From a virus, in IMG/VR virus record IMGVR_UViG_3300025652_000142, positions 1 through 43,842 of that record: a DNA stretch of 43,842 bases, one strand, 5' to 3'. Shown here one piece after another: positions 32,822 to 39,166 of the stretch. The position numbers and the translations under genes are program-made. The notes beneath the pieces are model-generated. The model was not told the DNA's origin. It worked only from the letters and a program-made list of their open reading frames with translations, and made no database searches. Numbering within the stretch: position 1 is the first letter of the stretch; the number at the start of each line of letters is the position of its first letter.

Positions 32822-33131
32822 AGAAGATAAATATAGACCTTTACCATCACACATGACAATACAACCTAGCAAAATAGAAGGTCTAGGTTTGTTTACACTT
32901 AAAGCAATAAAAGATTTAGAGACTTCTTTAGGTGTAACACATGTATGGTACGAAGAAGTAGGCAGTGTGTTTCGTACACCTTTAGGAGGTTTTATTAATC
33001 ATAGTGAAACACCTAACTGTGAAATTAAAAGATTCGATGGCACAATAGTTAGTCATTTGTTTCCTATTAAACCTATAAAAGCAGGGGAAGAAATCACATT
33101 AAAATATACTATGTACTCTGTTGATGAGTGA
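32814..33131 (+). CDS. Minimal SET-domain protein (putative lysine methyltransferase)
   Basis: 105 aa, essentially only a SET domain. S-K-I-E-G-L-G-L-F (19-27) is the N-terminal GxG SAM-binding motif; F-I-N-H-S-E-T-P-N-C (60-69) is the SET pseudoknot motif (usual R-F-I-N-H-S-C-x-P-N-C); I-K-A-G-E-E-I-T-L-K-Y (88-98) is the G-E-E-L-x-x-x-Y end motif with the catalytic tyrosine (Tyr98). No post-SET Cys cluster. Size is like the ~119-aa viral SET of chlorella viruses. Predicted to methylate lysine on a phage or host protein; substrate unknown. The C-terminus overlaps the HNH gene. Confidence 0.85.
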   Translation: MDKEDKYRPLPSHMTIQPSKIEGLGLFTLKAIKDLETSLGVTHVWYEEVGSVFRTPLGGFINHSETPNCEIKRFDGTIVSHLFPIKPIKAGEEITLKYTMYSVDE

Positions 33132-33399
33132 TATTGCACAGATAAGAGAACAGGCCTTTATACGGGCTGGAAACGTCTGTGAGTGGGCAAATTGTGACAG
33201 TGGTAAATGGTTAGAGCTAGCACACCTTAAAGATATAGGTATGGGTGGCAACAAAGCACGCAAATACAATGTAGATAATACAGCTGTACTATGTAAATGG
33301 CATCATGATATATACGATGGTCGTCAGTCTATGGGTACAAAAGTAGCGTATAGAGAACTGTTAGAAGCTTATTTAGATAGACACTCAGGTGTTAGCTAG
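33124..33399 (+). CDS. HNH endonuclease
   Basis: 91 aa from the ATG at 33124, overlapping the SET gene by 8 bp; a TTG one codon earlier is the less likely start. Zinc pair C19/C24 with C57 and H60/H61; core L-E-L-A-H34-L and Y-N-V-D-N52-T-A-V-L-C-K-W-H-H61-D match the beta-beta-alpha-metal HNH fold. Last gene of the early arc. In many phages an HNH protein assists terminase cleavage, or it may be a homing-type nuclease; here it is far from terL. Confidence 0.85.
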   Translation: MSDIAQIREQAFIRAGNVCEWANCDSGKWLELAHLKDIGMGGNKARKYNVDNTAVLCKWHHDIYDGRQSMGTKVAYRELLEAYLDRHSGVS

Positions 33400-33637
33400 A
33401 GTATTTGTGCGCTCTATATCCTTGTTGAAAAGATTTTTTTTCTGCAGCTTTAGATTTAAAACTGTAATGATTAGCTAATGATGTATTACCTAATTGAAAT
33501 TGTGTAGAAGCTTTTGCTTTGTACATTGTAGCTCTTGCAGCTGATACATTAGATTTACTTTGTTCTTGATTAGCACGCATAAGTTTTTCACGTTCACCCA
33601 TGCCTTTCATATTAGGATTAGTTACAGTAAGTTTCAT
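33392..33637 (-). CDS. Basic unknown protein, end of the late arc (81 aa)
   Basis: Lys/Arg/Ser/Gln-rich, apparently disordered then helical (T-S-L-A-N-H-Y-S-F-K-S-K-A-A-E-K-K). Stop overlaps the convergent HNH gene by 8 bp. Start overlaps the stop of the 162-aa gene. Could be a DNA-condensing virion protein; not recognised. Confidence 0.5.
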   Translation of the reverse strand: MKLTVTNPNMKGMGEREKLMRANQEQSKSNVSAARATMYKAKASTQFQLGNTSLANHYSFKSKAAEKKSFQQGYRAHKYSS

Positions 33638-34125
33638 TAGTAATCGACACCGTACTTACCAGGTTTTTTAACAGATAAATCTATATAACTTTTACCTGCT
33701 TTTCCTTTATGAAATGAAGGATTATCTAATGCACGTTTAGTACCTTTATAAACACCTTCAGCTACAGTTAATGCAACACCAGCTATATTTATACCTTTAG
33801 ATATTTTTGCAGCTTTAGCTAAGTTTTGTTGATGCATTAGCATTCTTGCTCCAGTAGAAGTTTCCATATGATTAGATAGTATTTTGTAAGTTGTTCTACC
33901 TATTGAACCACCAACTCTGTTTTGTTGTGTACCAGTAGGTTTTCCATAGACTGGAAAATGACGAGGTCGCATACCTTGACCTATTCTAGCAGTACTTTTT
34001 ATAATAGGTTTATTTAATCCTTTTGTATTACCTACAGGTTTACCTTTCGGGTTACTTGTAGGTGTACTTGGTTTAGAAGACCATCTACTTCTATTTTTAG
34101 TATTGTAAACATCTGACTTAGCCAT
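33637..34125 (-). CDS. Basic unknown protein (162 aa)
   Basis: First 75 residues are basic, Gly/Pro/Ser-rich and disordered; residues ~100-130 have an amphipathic Ala/Gly helix (K-G-I-N-I-A-G-V-A-L-T-V-A-E-G-V-Y-K-G-T) that resembles the helix in the 237-aa gene next to it. Overlaps the holin gene by one base. Possibly an injected or membrane-active protein. Confidence 0.5.
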   Translation of the reverse strand: MAKSDVYNTKNRSRWSSKPSTPTSNPKGKPVGNTKGLNKPIIKSTARIGQGMRPRHFPVYGKPTGTQQNRVGGSIGRTTYKILSNHMETSTGARMLMHQQNLAKAAKISKGINIAGVALTVAEGVYKGTKRALDNPSFHKGKAGKSYIDLSVKKPGKYGVDY

Positions 34126-34313
34126 TATTTACCTAATTTTTTTTTGGCAAATTCTTTTACAACAACTAGAGCAGCTGATGCACCAGATAGTGCAGCTAAC
34201 TGTAATGCGTTAGCATCTACGCCTACTAGAGGAGCAACTGCTAAAGCACCTATAAATGCTTCTACAAAAGTCCAGCCAGTTTTTTCTAATATTGATTTGT
34301 ATTCTTCACTCAT
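34125..34313 (-). CDS. Holin (r1t-like)
   Basis: 62 aa: short charged N-terminus, W14-T-F-V-E-A-F-I-G-A-L-A-V-A-P-L (TM1, ~13-31), a turn with V-D-A-N-A, L-A-A-L-S-G-A-S-A-A-L-V-V-V (TM2, ~37-53) and a basic tail K-E-F-A-K-K-K-L-G-K. Layout of class II / r1t-type holins common in phages of Gram-positive bacteria. It would permeabilise the membrane to release the muralytic enzyme. Confidence 0.75.
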   Translation of the reverse strand: MSEEYKSILEKTGWTFVEAFIGALAVAPLVGVDANALQLAALSGASAALVVVKEFAKKKLGK

Positions 34314-35027
34314 TTAATATCCCTTGTATATATTATTACTTGATACTGTACCGTATATGTTAGCATCTTTTTTCTTTTTTTTCGGTTGTGACATAGCCCA
34401 TTTGCCTACATCATAAACATCTTTAGCTATCATTGCAGTACCTATACCAGGTATTAATCTTGATGCACCTTTAGCTGCAACTTTAACTATAGTTTTAGCA
34501 GTTTTTTGTGCAGTTTTATTTTTTAATTTATATTCTGAATATTCTTTAACACTCATATTTACACTATCTGCTGTAAAAGATGCAATAGATTTTTTTTCAA
34601 CTGCTTTTATAGCTTTAGTGTTTAAACCGTATTTAGTTGTATATTTAGAAGGGTCTGTTTTAAATTTAACTTTATTAGGTTTTACTTCTCCAGCTATAGT
34701 ATTTATAGATTTATTATTTTCAAATTTTCTTAAATTAGGTCCAGTAGCTTTACTTAAAAAAGTACCTTGACTACCAGGTTTTGGAGTATGCATTCCTTTA
34801 AAAGCACCATCTGATTTTTTTAATAACTTTCTTGGAGTAGGTGGCCCACTTAATTGTGTTGTAATTACATTGCTTGCTTTACGTCTTGCATATTCTGCAC
34901 CATATTTTTTAGCCCATGCTTTTTGACCAGCTTCTTGTCTAGCTTTTTTAGCAACTGCACGTCTTTTAGCTTCAGGACTATCTATGTAATCTTCTACTAA
35001 CCTGTAATCAGGTAATCTGTTAACCAT
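34314..35027 (-). CDS. Basic unknown protein (237 aa)
   Basis: Very Lys/Arg rich. Residues 15-55 form a basic helix (A-K-R-R-A-V-A-K-K-A-R-Q-E-A-G), the centre is disordered, and ~175-210 is a Gly/Ala/Ile hydrophobic helix (A-S-R-L-I-P-G-I-G-T-A-M-I-A-K) flanked by charged residues, as in membrane-penetrating peptides. Between holin and the DUF5675 gene. May be a DNA-binding virion or lysis accessory protein. Confidence 0.5.
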   Translation of the reverse strand: MVNRLPDYRLVEDYIDSPEAKRRAVAKKARQEAGQKAWAKKYGAEYARRKASNVITTQLSGPPTPRKLLKKSDGAFKGMHTPKPGSQGTFLSKATGPNLRKFENNKSINTIAGEVKPNKVKFKTDPSKYTTKYGLNTKAIKAVEKKSIASFTADSVNMSVKEYSEYKLKNKTAQKTAKTIVKVAAKGASRLIPGIGTAMIAKDVYDVGKWAMSQPKKKKKDANIYGTVSSNNIYKGY

Positions 35028-35626
35028 TAATCAATCTTTCTGCCATCAAGTTTAGCAGAAACAACCTGCAGTTCGCCACTTATCTCTTGTAATTTATCCA
35101 TTATACCTTGTGGTTGTATCATGTTAGGAGCTGTTTCGTTACTTAGTTCTATATCTCCATCATAATTTATGTATGTAACTTCTACATCTTGTCCTGATAC
35201 TATAGCTTCAGCTACACGAGGGTATACAAGTTTATATGCATCTCTACTTGACCCAATAAACCCATCTTTTTTTACTAAATTACTTTCTTGTGAATTTCCT
35301 AATAGCAAACAACCAGCTGTATTCTCATCTGTATTACCTGAATGCCATAAAATCCACTTAAAATTAGGTACATCTTGTACCCATATCATACCGTGATGCC
35401 AATCTGCACCGTATCTAGCTAGGTATTTGTTATGAAATCCACCTTCTTCACGTAGTTTAAGCTTGTATGTACCTGCAGGAATACGTGTTTCACCATATAC
35501 TTTAACGTCACGTTGTTCATCTTCTAAGGTATAACAAAGAAATGTTTTTTTTCCATTACTCGCATCAAGTAATATGCCTGATGTCGAATCTTTTCCTGAA
35601 CTAAATCTTAATACTTCTAATTTCAT
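35027..35626 (-). CDS. DUF5675-type protein (lysis/tail-associated)
   Basis: 199 aa. The core E-D-E-Q-R, G-E-T-R-I-P-A-G-T-Y, G-M-I-W-V-Q-D-V-P, I-L-W-H-S-G-N, T-A-G-C-L-L-L-G has the conserved His and Cys order (H...H-x-G-N...G-C-L) of DUF5675, a family related in pattern to L,D-transpeptidase-like cell-wall enzymes. The last 40 residues are a separate helix (M-D-K-L-Q-E-I-S-G-E-L-Q). It lies next to the holin, so a wall-directed role is plausible but unproved. Confidence 0.7.
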   Translation of the reverse strand: MKLEVLRFSSGKDSTSGILLDASNGKKTFLCYTLEDEQRDVKVYGETRIPAGTYKLKLREEGGFHNKYLARYGADWHHGMIWVQDVPNFKWILWHSGNTDENTAGCLLLGNSQESNLVKKDGFIGSSRDAYKLVYPRVAEAIVSGQDVEVTYINYDGDIELSNETAPNMIQPQGIMDKLQEISGELQVVSAKLDGRKID

Positions 35627-35748
35627 TATTTTTTAATCTTTTTAATCTTACCATTTTCTGTACGGGCAAACTTATGTGTTTTAGTTTCTCTAATAAGAGT
35701 ACCGTAATAACGTTTACCACCCCACATCCAACTAACTTTTTTAGACAT
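35626..35748 (-). CDS. 40-aa basic protein
   Basis: ATG overlaps the preceding gene's end by 8 bp and the stop overlaps the DUF5675 ATG. S-W-M-W-G-G-K-R-Y-Y-G-T-L-I-R-E-T-K-T is a compact beta-type pattern; the end is lysine-rich. Double coupling makes it a likely gene. Function unknown. Confidence 0.55.
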   Translation of the reverse strand: MSKKVSWMWGGKRYYGTLIRETKTHKFARTENGKIKKIKK

Positions 35749-35923
35749 TAACTATTCCTTTGTATTTTTTACACCAAGCAAACTCTTGTACTACTGCATT
35801 CCATACTGTGCAGTTACCTGAAGGTTGATAAGCATAGCAGTTACTACATTGTTGTTTACCTTTAGGATATAACTGATATGCAGCAGGTAAGTTGTTTATA
35901 TCTTCGTTTTTATTAATTACCAT
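35741..35923 (-). CDS. HiPIP-like four-cysteine miniprotein (60 aa)
   Basis: C26-x2-C29-x8-C38-x12-C51, with A-W-C-K-K-Y at the end and an aromatic Y-A-Y after the first pair. This order (C-x2-C, C, then [G/A]-W-C-x-x-[W/Y]) is that of high-potential iron-sulfur proteins, which bind a 4Fe-4S cluster. It lacks the usual signal peptide and is shorter. It could be a zinc protein instead. In the late, lysis-side block, possibly virion-associated. Confidence 0.5.
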   Translation of the reverse strand: MVINKNEDINNLPAAYQLYPKGKQQCSNCYAYQPSGNCTVWNAVVQEFAWCKKYKGIVNV

Positions 35924-36207
35924 TTAACTTTATCTGCCCAATAAGCAGCTGACATTTTACCTTTCTTAATGTTTTTAGCATGACGAGCTTTAAAAGATTT
36001 TTTTCTAGCTTTATCTTTAGCTGACTTAGGATTTTTACCTGCACCAGACACACCTTGTTGACCAAATCTTATTAATTTAAGATTATGTCCTTCTTGTGCC
36101 AGAACCATATGAGATTTTGTTGCATGTCCTGGAGTACGTTTAGGTTTATTAACACCTTTAAGATTGTGTTTTTTTATTAACGAAGCTTTACGAGATGCAT
36201 GTGACAT
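35917..36207 (-). CDS. DUF6321-like basic protein (96 aa)
   Basis: Strongly basic with the pattern K-R-T-P-G-H-A-T-K-S-H, then I-R-F-G-Q-Q-G-V, then A-K-D-K-A-R-K-K-S-F-K-A-R-H-A-K-N-I and Y-W-A-D-K-V-K-W. I recall this combination from a family widespread in marine phages (DUF6321). Basic composition suggests nucleic-acid contact, perhaps packaged with the genome. Confidence 0.65.
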   Translation of the reverse strand: MSHASRKASLIKKHNLKGVNKPKRTPGHATKSHMVLAQEGHNLKLIRFGQQGVSGAGKNPKSAKDKARKKSFKARHAKNIKKGKMSAAYWADKVKW

Positions 36208-36210
36208 ATA

Positions 36211-36270
36211 CTAATATTTATAGGTTTTCTTAGGTTTATTCTTCTTCGCAGGTTTCTTCTTTTTTTGCAT
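36211..36270 (-). CDS. 19-aa lysine-rich peptide (doubtful)
   Basis: ATG preceded by a good GGAGA ribosome site; eleven of 19 residues are Lys. It overlaps the C-terminal end of the zinc-finger frame on the same strand in another phase. Real genes this small are rare, so low confidence. Confidence 0.25.
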   Translation of the reverse strand: MQKKKKPAKKNKPKKTYKY

Positions 36271-36379
36271 AACTTCTCCTAACAATTTTATTGTAATCTA
36301 TACATCCTATATTACCACAATACTTAACTTTATTGCGAATAATAGTTTCTTGATTACATCGATTACATTCAGTTACCAA
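36236..36379 (-). CDS. 47-aa zinc-finger frame (TTG start)
   Basis: A frame starting at TTG, just inside the gap after the coiled-coil gene. C5-x2-C8 with C21 and C26 forms a zinc ribbon; C-terminus basic then acidic. No ATG or strong ribosome site. The Cys spacing is the main support. Confidence 0.4.
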   Translation of the reverse strand: MVTECNRCNQETIIRNKVKYCGNIGCIDYNKIVRRSYAKKEETCEEE

Positions 36380-36381
36380 AT

Positions 36382-36864
36382 TTAATGTCCGTGGTTGTTT
36401 GCTTCCAAATATGCTAGTCTAGTTTTTAAGTCGTTAAGTTCCCACATACTATTGTTAACACTTTGTATTTGTGTTTCTACTCTAGTTAACGAATCATTAA
36501 GGTCTTGATACTCCCATTTTTCTAGTAAATAATATCTATCTAAATCAAAACCACCATCTCTAACCTGTTGCTCTAAGTTAAACAAGTTAGCTTGTAAGGT
36601 AGCCATTTCTTCATTAAACCTACCGACATTCTGTGCGGCCATCTCTAATGATTGTATCTTTTCATATAGTACAGCTATATCATTCTGTACATATGTAGAT
36701 TCTTTAAGAGTTATAAATTCATACTCAATGTTATTCATTCTGTCATCAATTCCTGTAAGAGTAATAAGTACAGCATTAAGAGATTGTATACCAGCACCAA
36801 CAGAACTCATCAGAGCTATACCAGTTACTATTAAACCTAAGTTATCTTTTATTTTTTTTAACAC
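36382..36864 (-). CDS. Membrane-anchored coiled-coil protein (spanin-like)
   Basis: 160 aa. Basic start, one N-terminal transmembrane segment (about 8-36: L-G-L-I-V-T-G-I-A-L-M-S-S-V-G-A-G), then a long heptad coiled coil (45-150: M-N-N-I-E-Y-E-F; L-E-Q-Q-V; L-T-R-V-E-T-Q-I). This N-in, C-out plan matches inner-membrane spanins or membrane-anchored lysis regulators. No outer-membrane lipoprotein partner was found, which would be expected only for a diderm host. Confidence 0.5.
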   Translation of the reverse strand: MLKKIKDNLGLIVTGIALMSSVGAGIQSLNAVLITLTGIDDRMNNIEYEFITLKESTYVQNDIAVLYEKIQSLEMAAQNVGRFNEEMATLQANLFNLEQQVRDGGFDLDRYYLLEKWEYQDLNDSLTRVETQIQSVNNSMWELNDLKTRLAYLEANNHGH

Positions 36865-36894
36865 TAAGCCACATTACTATTAGAAATTCAATCA

Positions 36895-37107
36895 TTATCC
36901 ACCAATTTTCCAGATAATTTCTGTTATTTCCGAATCAATACCTTGTATAATGTTTAATACATCACTAACTTTTTGGTTTGCATTTATTATTTCTACTTGC
37001 AACGCTGTAACTTGTTGTTGCAAATCGTTAACTGTTTTAAATAACCAACCTACAAGTGCAGCTAAACCACCTTGTAATACCTGGTTAAGATTTATTTTTG
37101 CTTCCAT
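36895..37107 (-). CDS. Small membrane/coiled-coil protein (70 aa)
   Basis: One short hydrophobic segment (about 8-23, V-L-Q-G-G-L-A-A-L-V-G-W-L-F) followed by a heptad coiled coil (L-Q-Q-Q-V-T-A-L-Q-V-E-I-I). ATG overlaps the preceding stop. One of three adjacent membrane-plus-coil genes; likely lysis module. Confidence 0.55.
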   Translation of the reverse strand: MEAKINLNQVLQGGLAALVGWLFKTVNDLQQQVTALQVEIINANQKVSDVLNIIQGIDSEITEIIWKIGG

Positions 37108-37280
37108 TACATTGTTAAGCTACCAACAATTAATATAACTGTGGCAACTAATCCTAATACTTTATAAAATTCTGCTTTGTCCAATTTGTTATCTAGTTTT
37201 TCTTCTAGTCTATCTAATCTTTCTATGACCAATTTTAATAATTCCTTTTGTGTGAAACCGTTACCATTTGAATTTGTCAT
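37107..37280 (-). CDS. 57-aa holin-like coiled-coil membrane protein
   Basis: A charged coiled coil first (L-V-I-E-R-L-D-R-L-E-E-K-L-D-N-K-L), then a C-terminal transmembrane helix (V-L-G-L-V-A-T-V-I-L-I-V-G-S-L). Both ends are coupled by TAATG overlaps. The XhlA-type haemolysin/holin partner has this plan. Good candidate for a second holin or antiholin. Confidence 0.6.
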   Translation of the reverse strand: MTNSNGNGFTQKELLKLVIERLDRLEEKLDNKLDKAEFYKVLGLVATVILIVGSLTM

Positions 37281-37423
37281 TATGGTAGGTCATCTCTAGA
37301 CAAAAAATCCCATTCTTTATCATAAGATATACGATTGTCCCAATCATATTTACTTATTCTTTTAATAAATCCAAGAGCTTCTTTTAAAAAATAACCTAAA
37401 AGAAAACCTATTAAATAATCCAT
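37280..37423 (-). CDS. 47-aa small membrane protein, first gene of the lysis block
   Basis: N-terminal hydrophobic helix (Y-L-I-G-F-L-L-G-Y-F-L) followed by a charged tail (Y-D-W-D-N-R; S-R-D-D-L-P). ATG lies 7 bases after an extended -10 box and has no ribosome site, so a leaderless transcript is likely. Stop overlaps the next ATG. Confidence 0.5.
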   Translation of the reverse strand: MDYLIGFLLGYFLKEALGFIKRISKYDWDNRISYDKEWDFLSRDDLP

Positions 37424-37430
37424 AAATTGG

Positions 37431-37439
37431 ATTATAACA
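37431..37439 (-). promoter_or_regulatory. Extended -10 promoter for the lysis block
   Basis: Minus strand TGTTATAAT: a perfect TATAAT with the TGn extension, so a -35 box is not needed (the -35 position is poor). Transcription would start around 37424, next to the ATG at 37423. Confidence 0.5.
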
Positions 37440-37476
37440 TATTATTTATGCAGGTTTAGGATTATCTGATTTAACT

Positions 37477-38046
37477 TTATATATCAGCCATTTTAATAAA
37501 AGAAAAGACTGTTCTTGCTTCTGTTGTTGAACCAAATAACTGTGCTCCAGTTGTAAAATCTGCTTTGAATTTTATTTTATCATTTGATGTATCAGATACT
37601 TTAATCATTAAATCTTGACTGTGTGTTTTAGTTTCAGCAGTTCCAGATTGGTCGTTATACATTCTTATTAATCCTACTGTATCTTCTGATGAGAAGTTGT
37701 CATTTGTAGTTACTAAATCAAAATCAAATCTACCACCACTACCACCAACATTAAATAAAACACACATTTTGATTTGCCAATAACCTGTAGAAGGAAATGT
37801 CCATAAACCAGAAGATAGTGTCATACCTGTTCCTAATTTAGTTTGCAATGTTCCAGTCGGTCTAGATAAATTATTTTGTACTGGGTCTGCATCAGTATTT
37901 AAAGTGTTTGTTAAAGTCCATTCATCATATTCAGTAACTCCACTTGCAATAGAAGGTATTGCACCATCTTTAATTAGTAAGCCATCTACAGTTACACCAG
38001 AACCAGAGGTTCTTTCGCCTATAACATTAACATTTAATGTACTCAT
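37477..38046 (-). CDS. Tail fibre-cassette protein with C1q/TNF-like end (189 aa)
   Basis: N-terminal tag L-N-V-N-V-I, then G-V-T-V-D-G-L-L-I-K-D-G-A-I-P-S-I-A (shared with the gene at 38345), followed by a beta-sandwich with aromatic edges (G-L-W-T-F-P-S-T-G-Y-W-Q-I) like the C1q-type heads of phage fibres. Likely a receptor-binding tip. Paired with the small gene before it. Confidence 0.65.
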   Translation of the reverse strand: MSTLNVNVIGERTSGSGVTVDGLLIKDGAIPSIASGVTEYDEWTLTNTLNTDADPVQNNLSRPTGTLQTKLGTGMTLSSGLWTFPSTGYWQIKMCVLFNVGGSGGRFDFDLVTTNDNFSSEDTVGLIRMYNDQSGTAETKTHSQDLMIKVSDTSNDKIKFKADFTTGAQLFGSTTEARTVFSFIKMADI

Positions 38047-38345
38047 TTTGGATTATTGTCCTTTACTTCTTTTAATGCTGTAAAAAATTCACCTGTGTTA
38101 TCTAGTGTACCATTGTTTATATCGTGCCATAGCTTATCAAATTGTTCTCCAAGCTGTGGGTAAACTCTATCTCTTTGATATTGGTTAGCATCATATTCTG
38201 CTTGAAGTTCTAATTTTTTTGCTGCTATTTCCTCATCAGTAGGTTGTGTTCTTTCATCTACCCATTGAGTAACAACTCCTTGTGAGTACACCATTTCAGC
38301 ATCTGGTACTAAAGCTCTTATTGCATCAATATTTTCAATACTCAT
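38043..38345 (-). CDS. Small acidic fibre-cassette protein (100 aa)
   Basis: Pattern D-E-E-I-A-A-K-K-L-E-L-Q-A-E-Y then Y-Q-R-D-R-V-Y-P-Q-L-G-E-Q-F-D-K-L-W-H-D: the R-x-x-x-Y-P-x-[LI]-x-x-Q-[LF]-D motif found in small proteins next to phage fibres, which may act as fibre chaperones. A paralogue occurs at 38873. Overlaps its neighbours. Confidence 0.65.
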   Translation of the reverse strand: MSIENIDAIRALVPDAEMVYSQGVVTQWVDERTQPTDEEIAAKKLELQAEYDANQYQRDRVYPQLGEQFDKLWHDINNGTLDNTGEFFTALKEVKDNNPK

Positions 38346-38872
38346 TATCCTGCTATCTCCATTAAAACCATTGTTTCTAAATTACTATCATCAGCTGTTT
38401 TTACTTGTCCAGAGTTAGCAGAGTTGCCTACTAGTGCTTGTGTTTTATAAGTAATTGCTGATGTTGTGCTAGGAGTATCTAAAACTTTCATAGATATTGT
38501 TTGTGTATTAAAGACATAACCAGCATTACCTGCACCAATGTTTGCAGTTATATCTGAAATAACTGTGGTATCTCGTAATAATTGTATCTTTCCTGTTTGG
38601 TCCACACTACCTCTATAAATTTCAAAATTGTGTTGAATTAAAATTAAAATTTTACTTGATGTTGCACTAGGTGTAATACTTGCAGACAATCCACTATCAA
38701 CAAATGATGTGCTTGTAATTATTTGTTCTGTGGTATCAGTACCTGTAACAACTTGTAATACTTTACCACCTGCAATAGAAGGAATAGCTCCATCTTTTAT
38801 TAAAAGACCATCAATGGTTACACCAGCAGCAGAGTTGTATTCGTTTATTGTATCTACATTAACTTGGCTCAT
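38345..38872 (-). CDS. Tail fibre-cassette protein (175 aa)
   Basis: N-terminus V-N-V-D-T-I then G-V-T-V-D-G-L-L-I-K-D-G-A-I-P-S-I-A, as in the gene at 37477; the C-terminal part is a different beta domain (K-I-L-I-L-I-Q-H-N-F-E-I-Y). Same anchor with a different tip, consistent with module shuffling. Confidence 0.65.
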   Translation of the reverse strand: MSQVNVDTINEYNSAAGVTIDGLLIKDGAIPSIAGGKVLQVVTGTDTTEQIITSTSFVDSGLSASITPSATSSKILILIQHNFEIYRGSVDQTGKIQLLRDTTVISDITANIGAGNAGYVFNTQTISMKVLDTPSTTSAITYKTQALVGNSANSGQVKTADDSNLETMVLMEIAG

Positions 38873-39166
38873 TTACTCTCCTGGCTTTGGGTATTTATCT
38901 TTTGTTGTTTGTATTGTAGCTTTCCAAGCATCAAGTCCATTATGAAAAATGTTATCAAGCTGGTCTGGAATACTAGGGTATTCATTAGCTCTATCAGTTT
39001 TATAACCATTAGCTTCTTCATCAAGCTGTTTAGCTCTTTCATTTTCTGCCCAAGTATTAAGAGTTGCTTCTACTTCTTCAGCAGTTAAATCTACTTGTTT
39101 TCCATTAACAACTTTATGTGTTGGTAATTCAAAACTTGCTTTAATATCTTTTAATGATTGTGCCAT
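38873..39166 (-). CDS. Small acidic fibre-cassette protein (97 aa)
   Basis: Paralogue of the 38043 gene: T-D-R-A-N-E-Y-P-S-I-P-D-Q-L-D-N-I-F-H keeps the R-x-x-x-Y-P-x-[LI]-x-x-Q-[LF]-D motif, preceded by a charged helix with W and E-rich residues. Alternates with the fibre genes, one small gene per fibre, as fibre-chaperone pairs do. Confidence 0.65.
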   Translation of the reverse strand: MAQSLKDIKASFELPTHKVVNGKQVDLTAEEVEATLNTWAENERAKQLDEEANGYKTDRANEYPSIPDQLDNIFHNGLDAWKATIQTTKDKYPKPGE

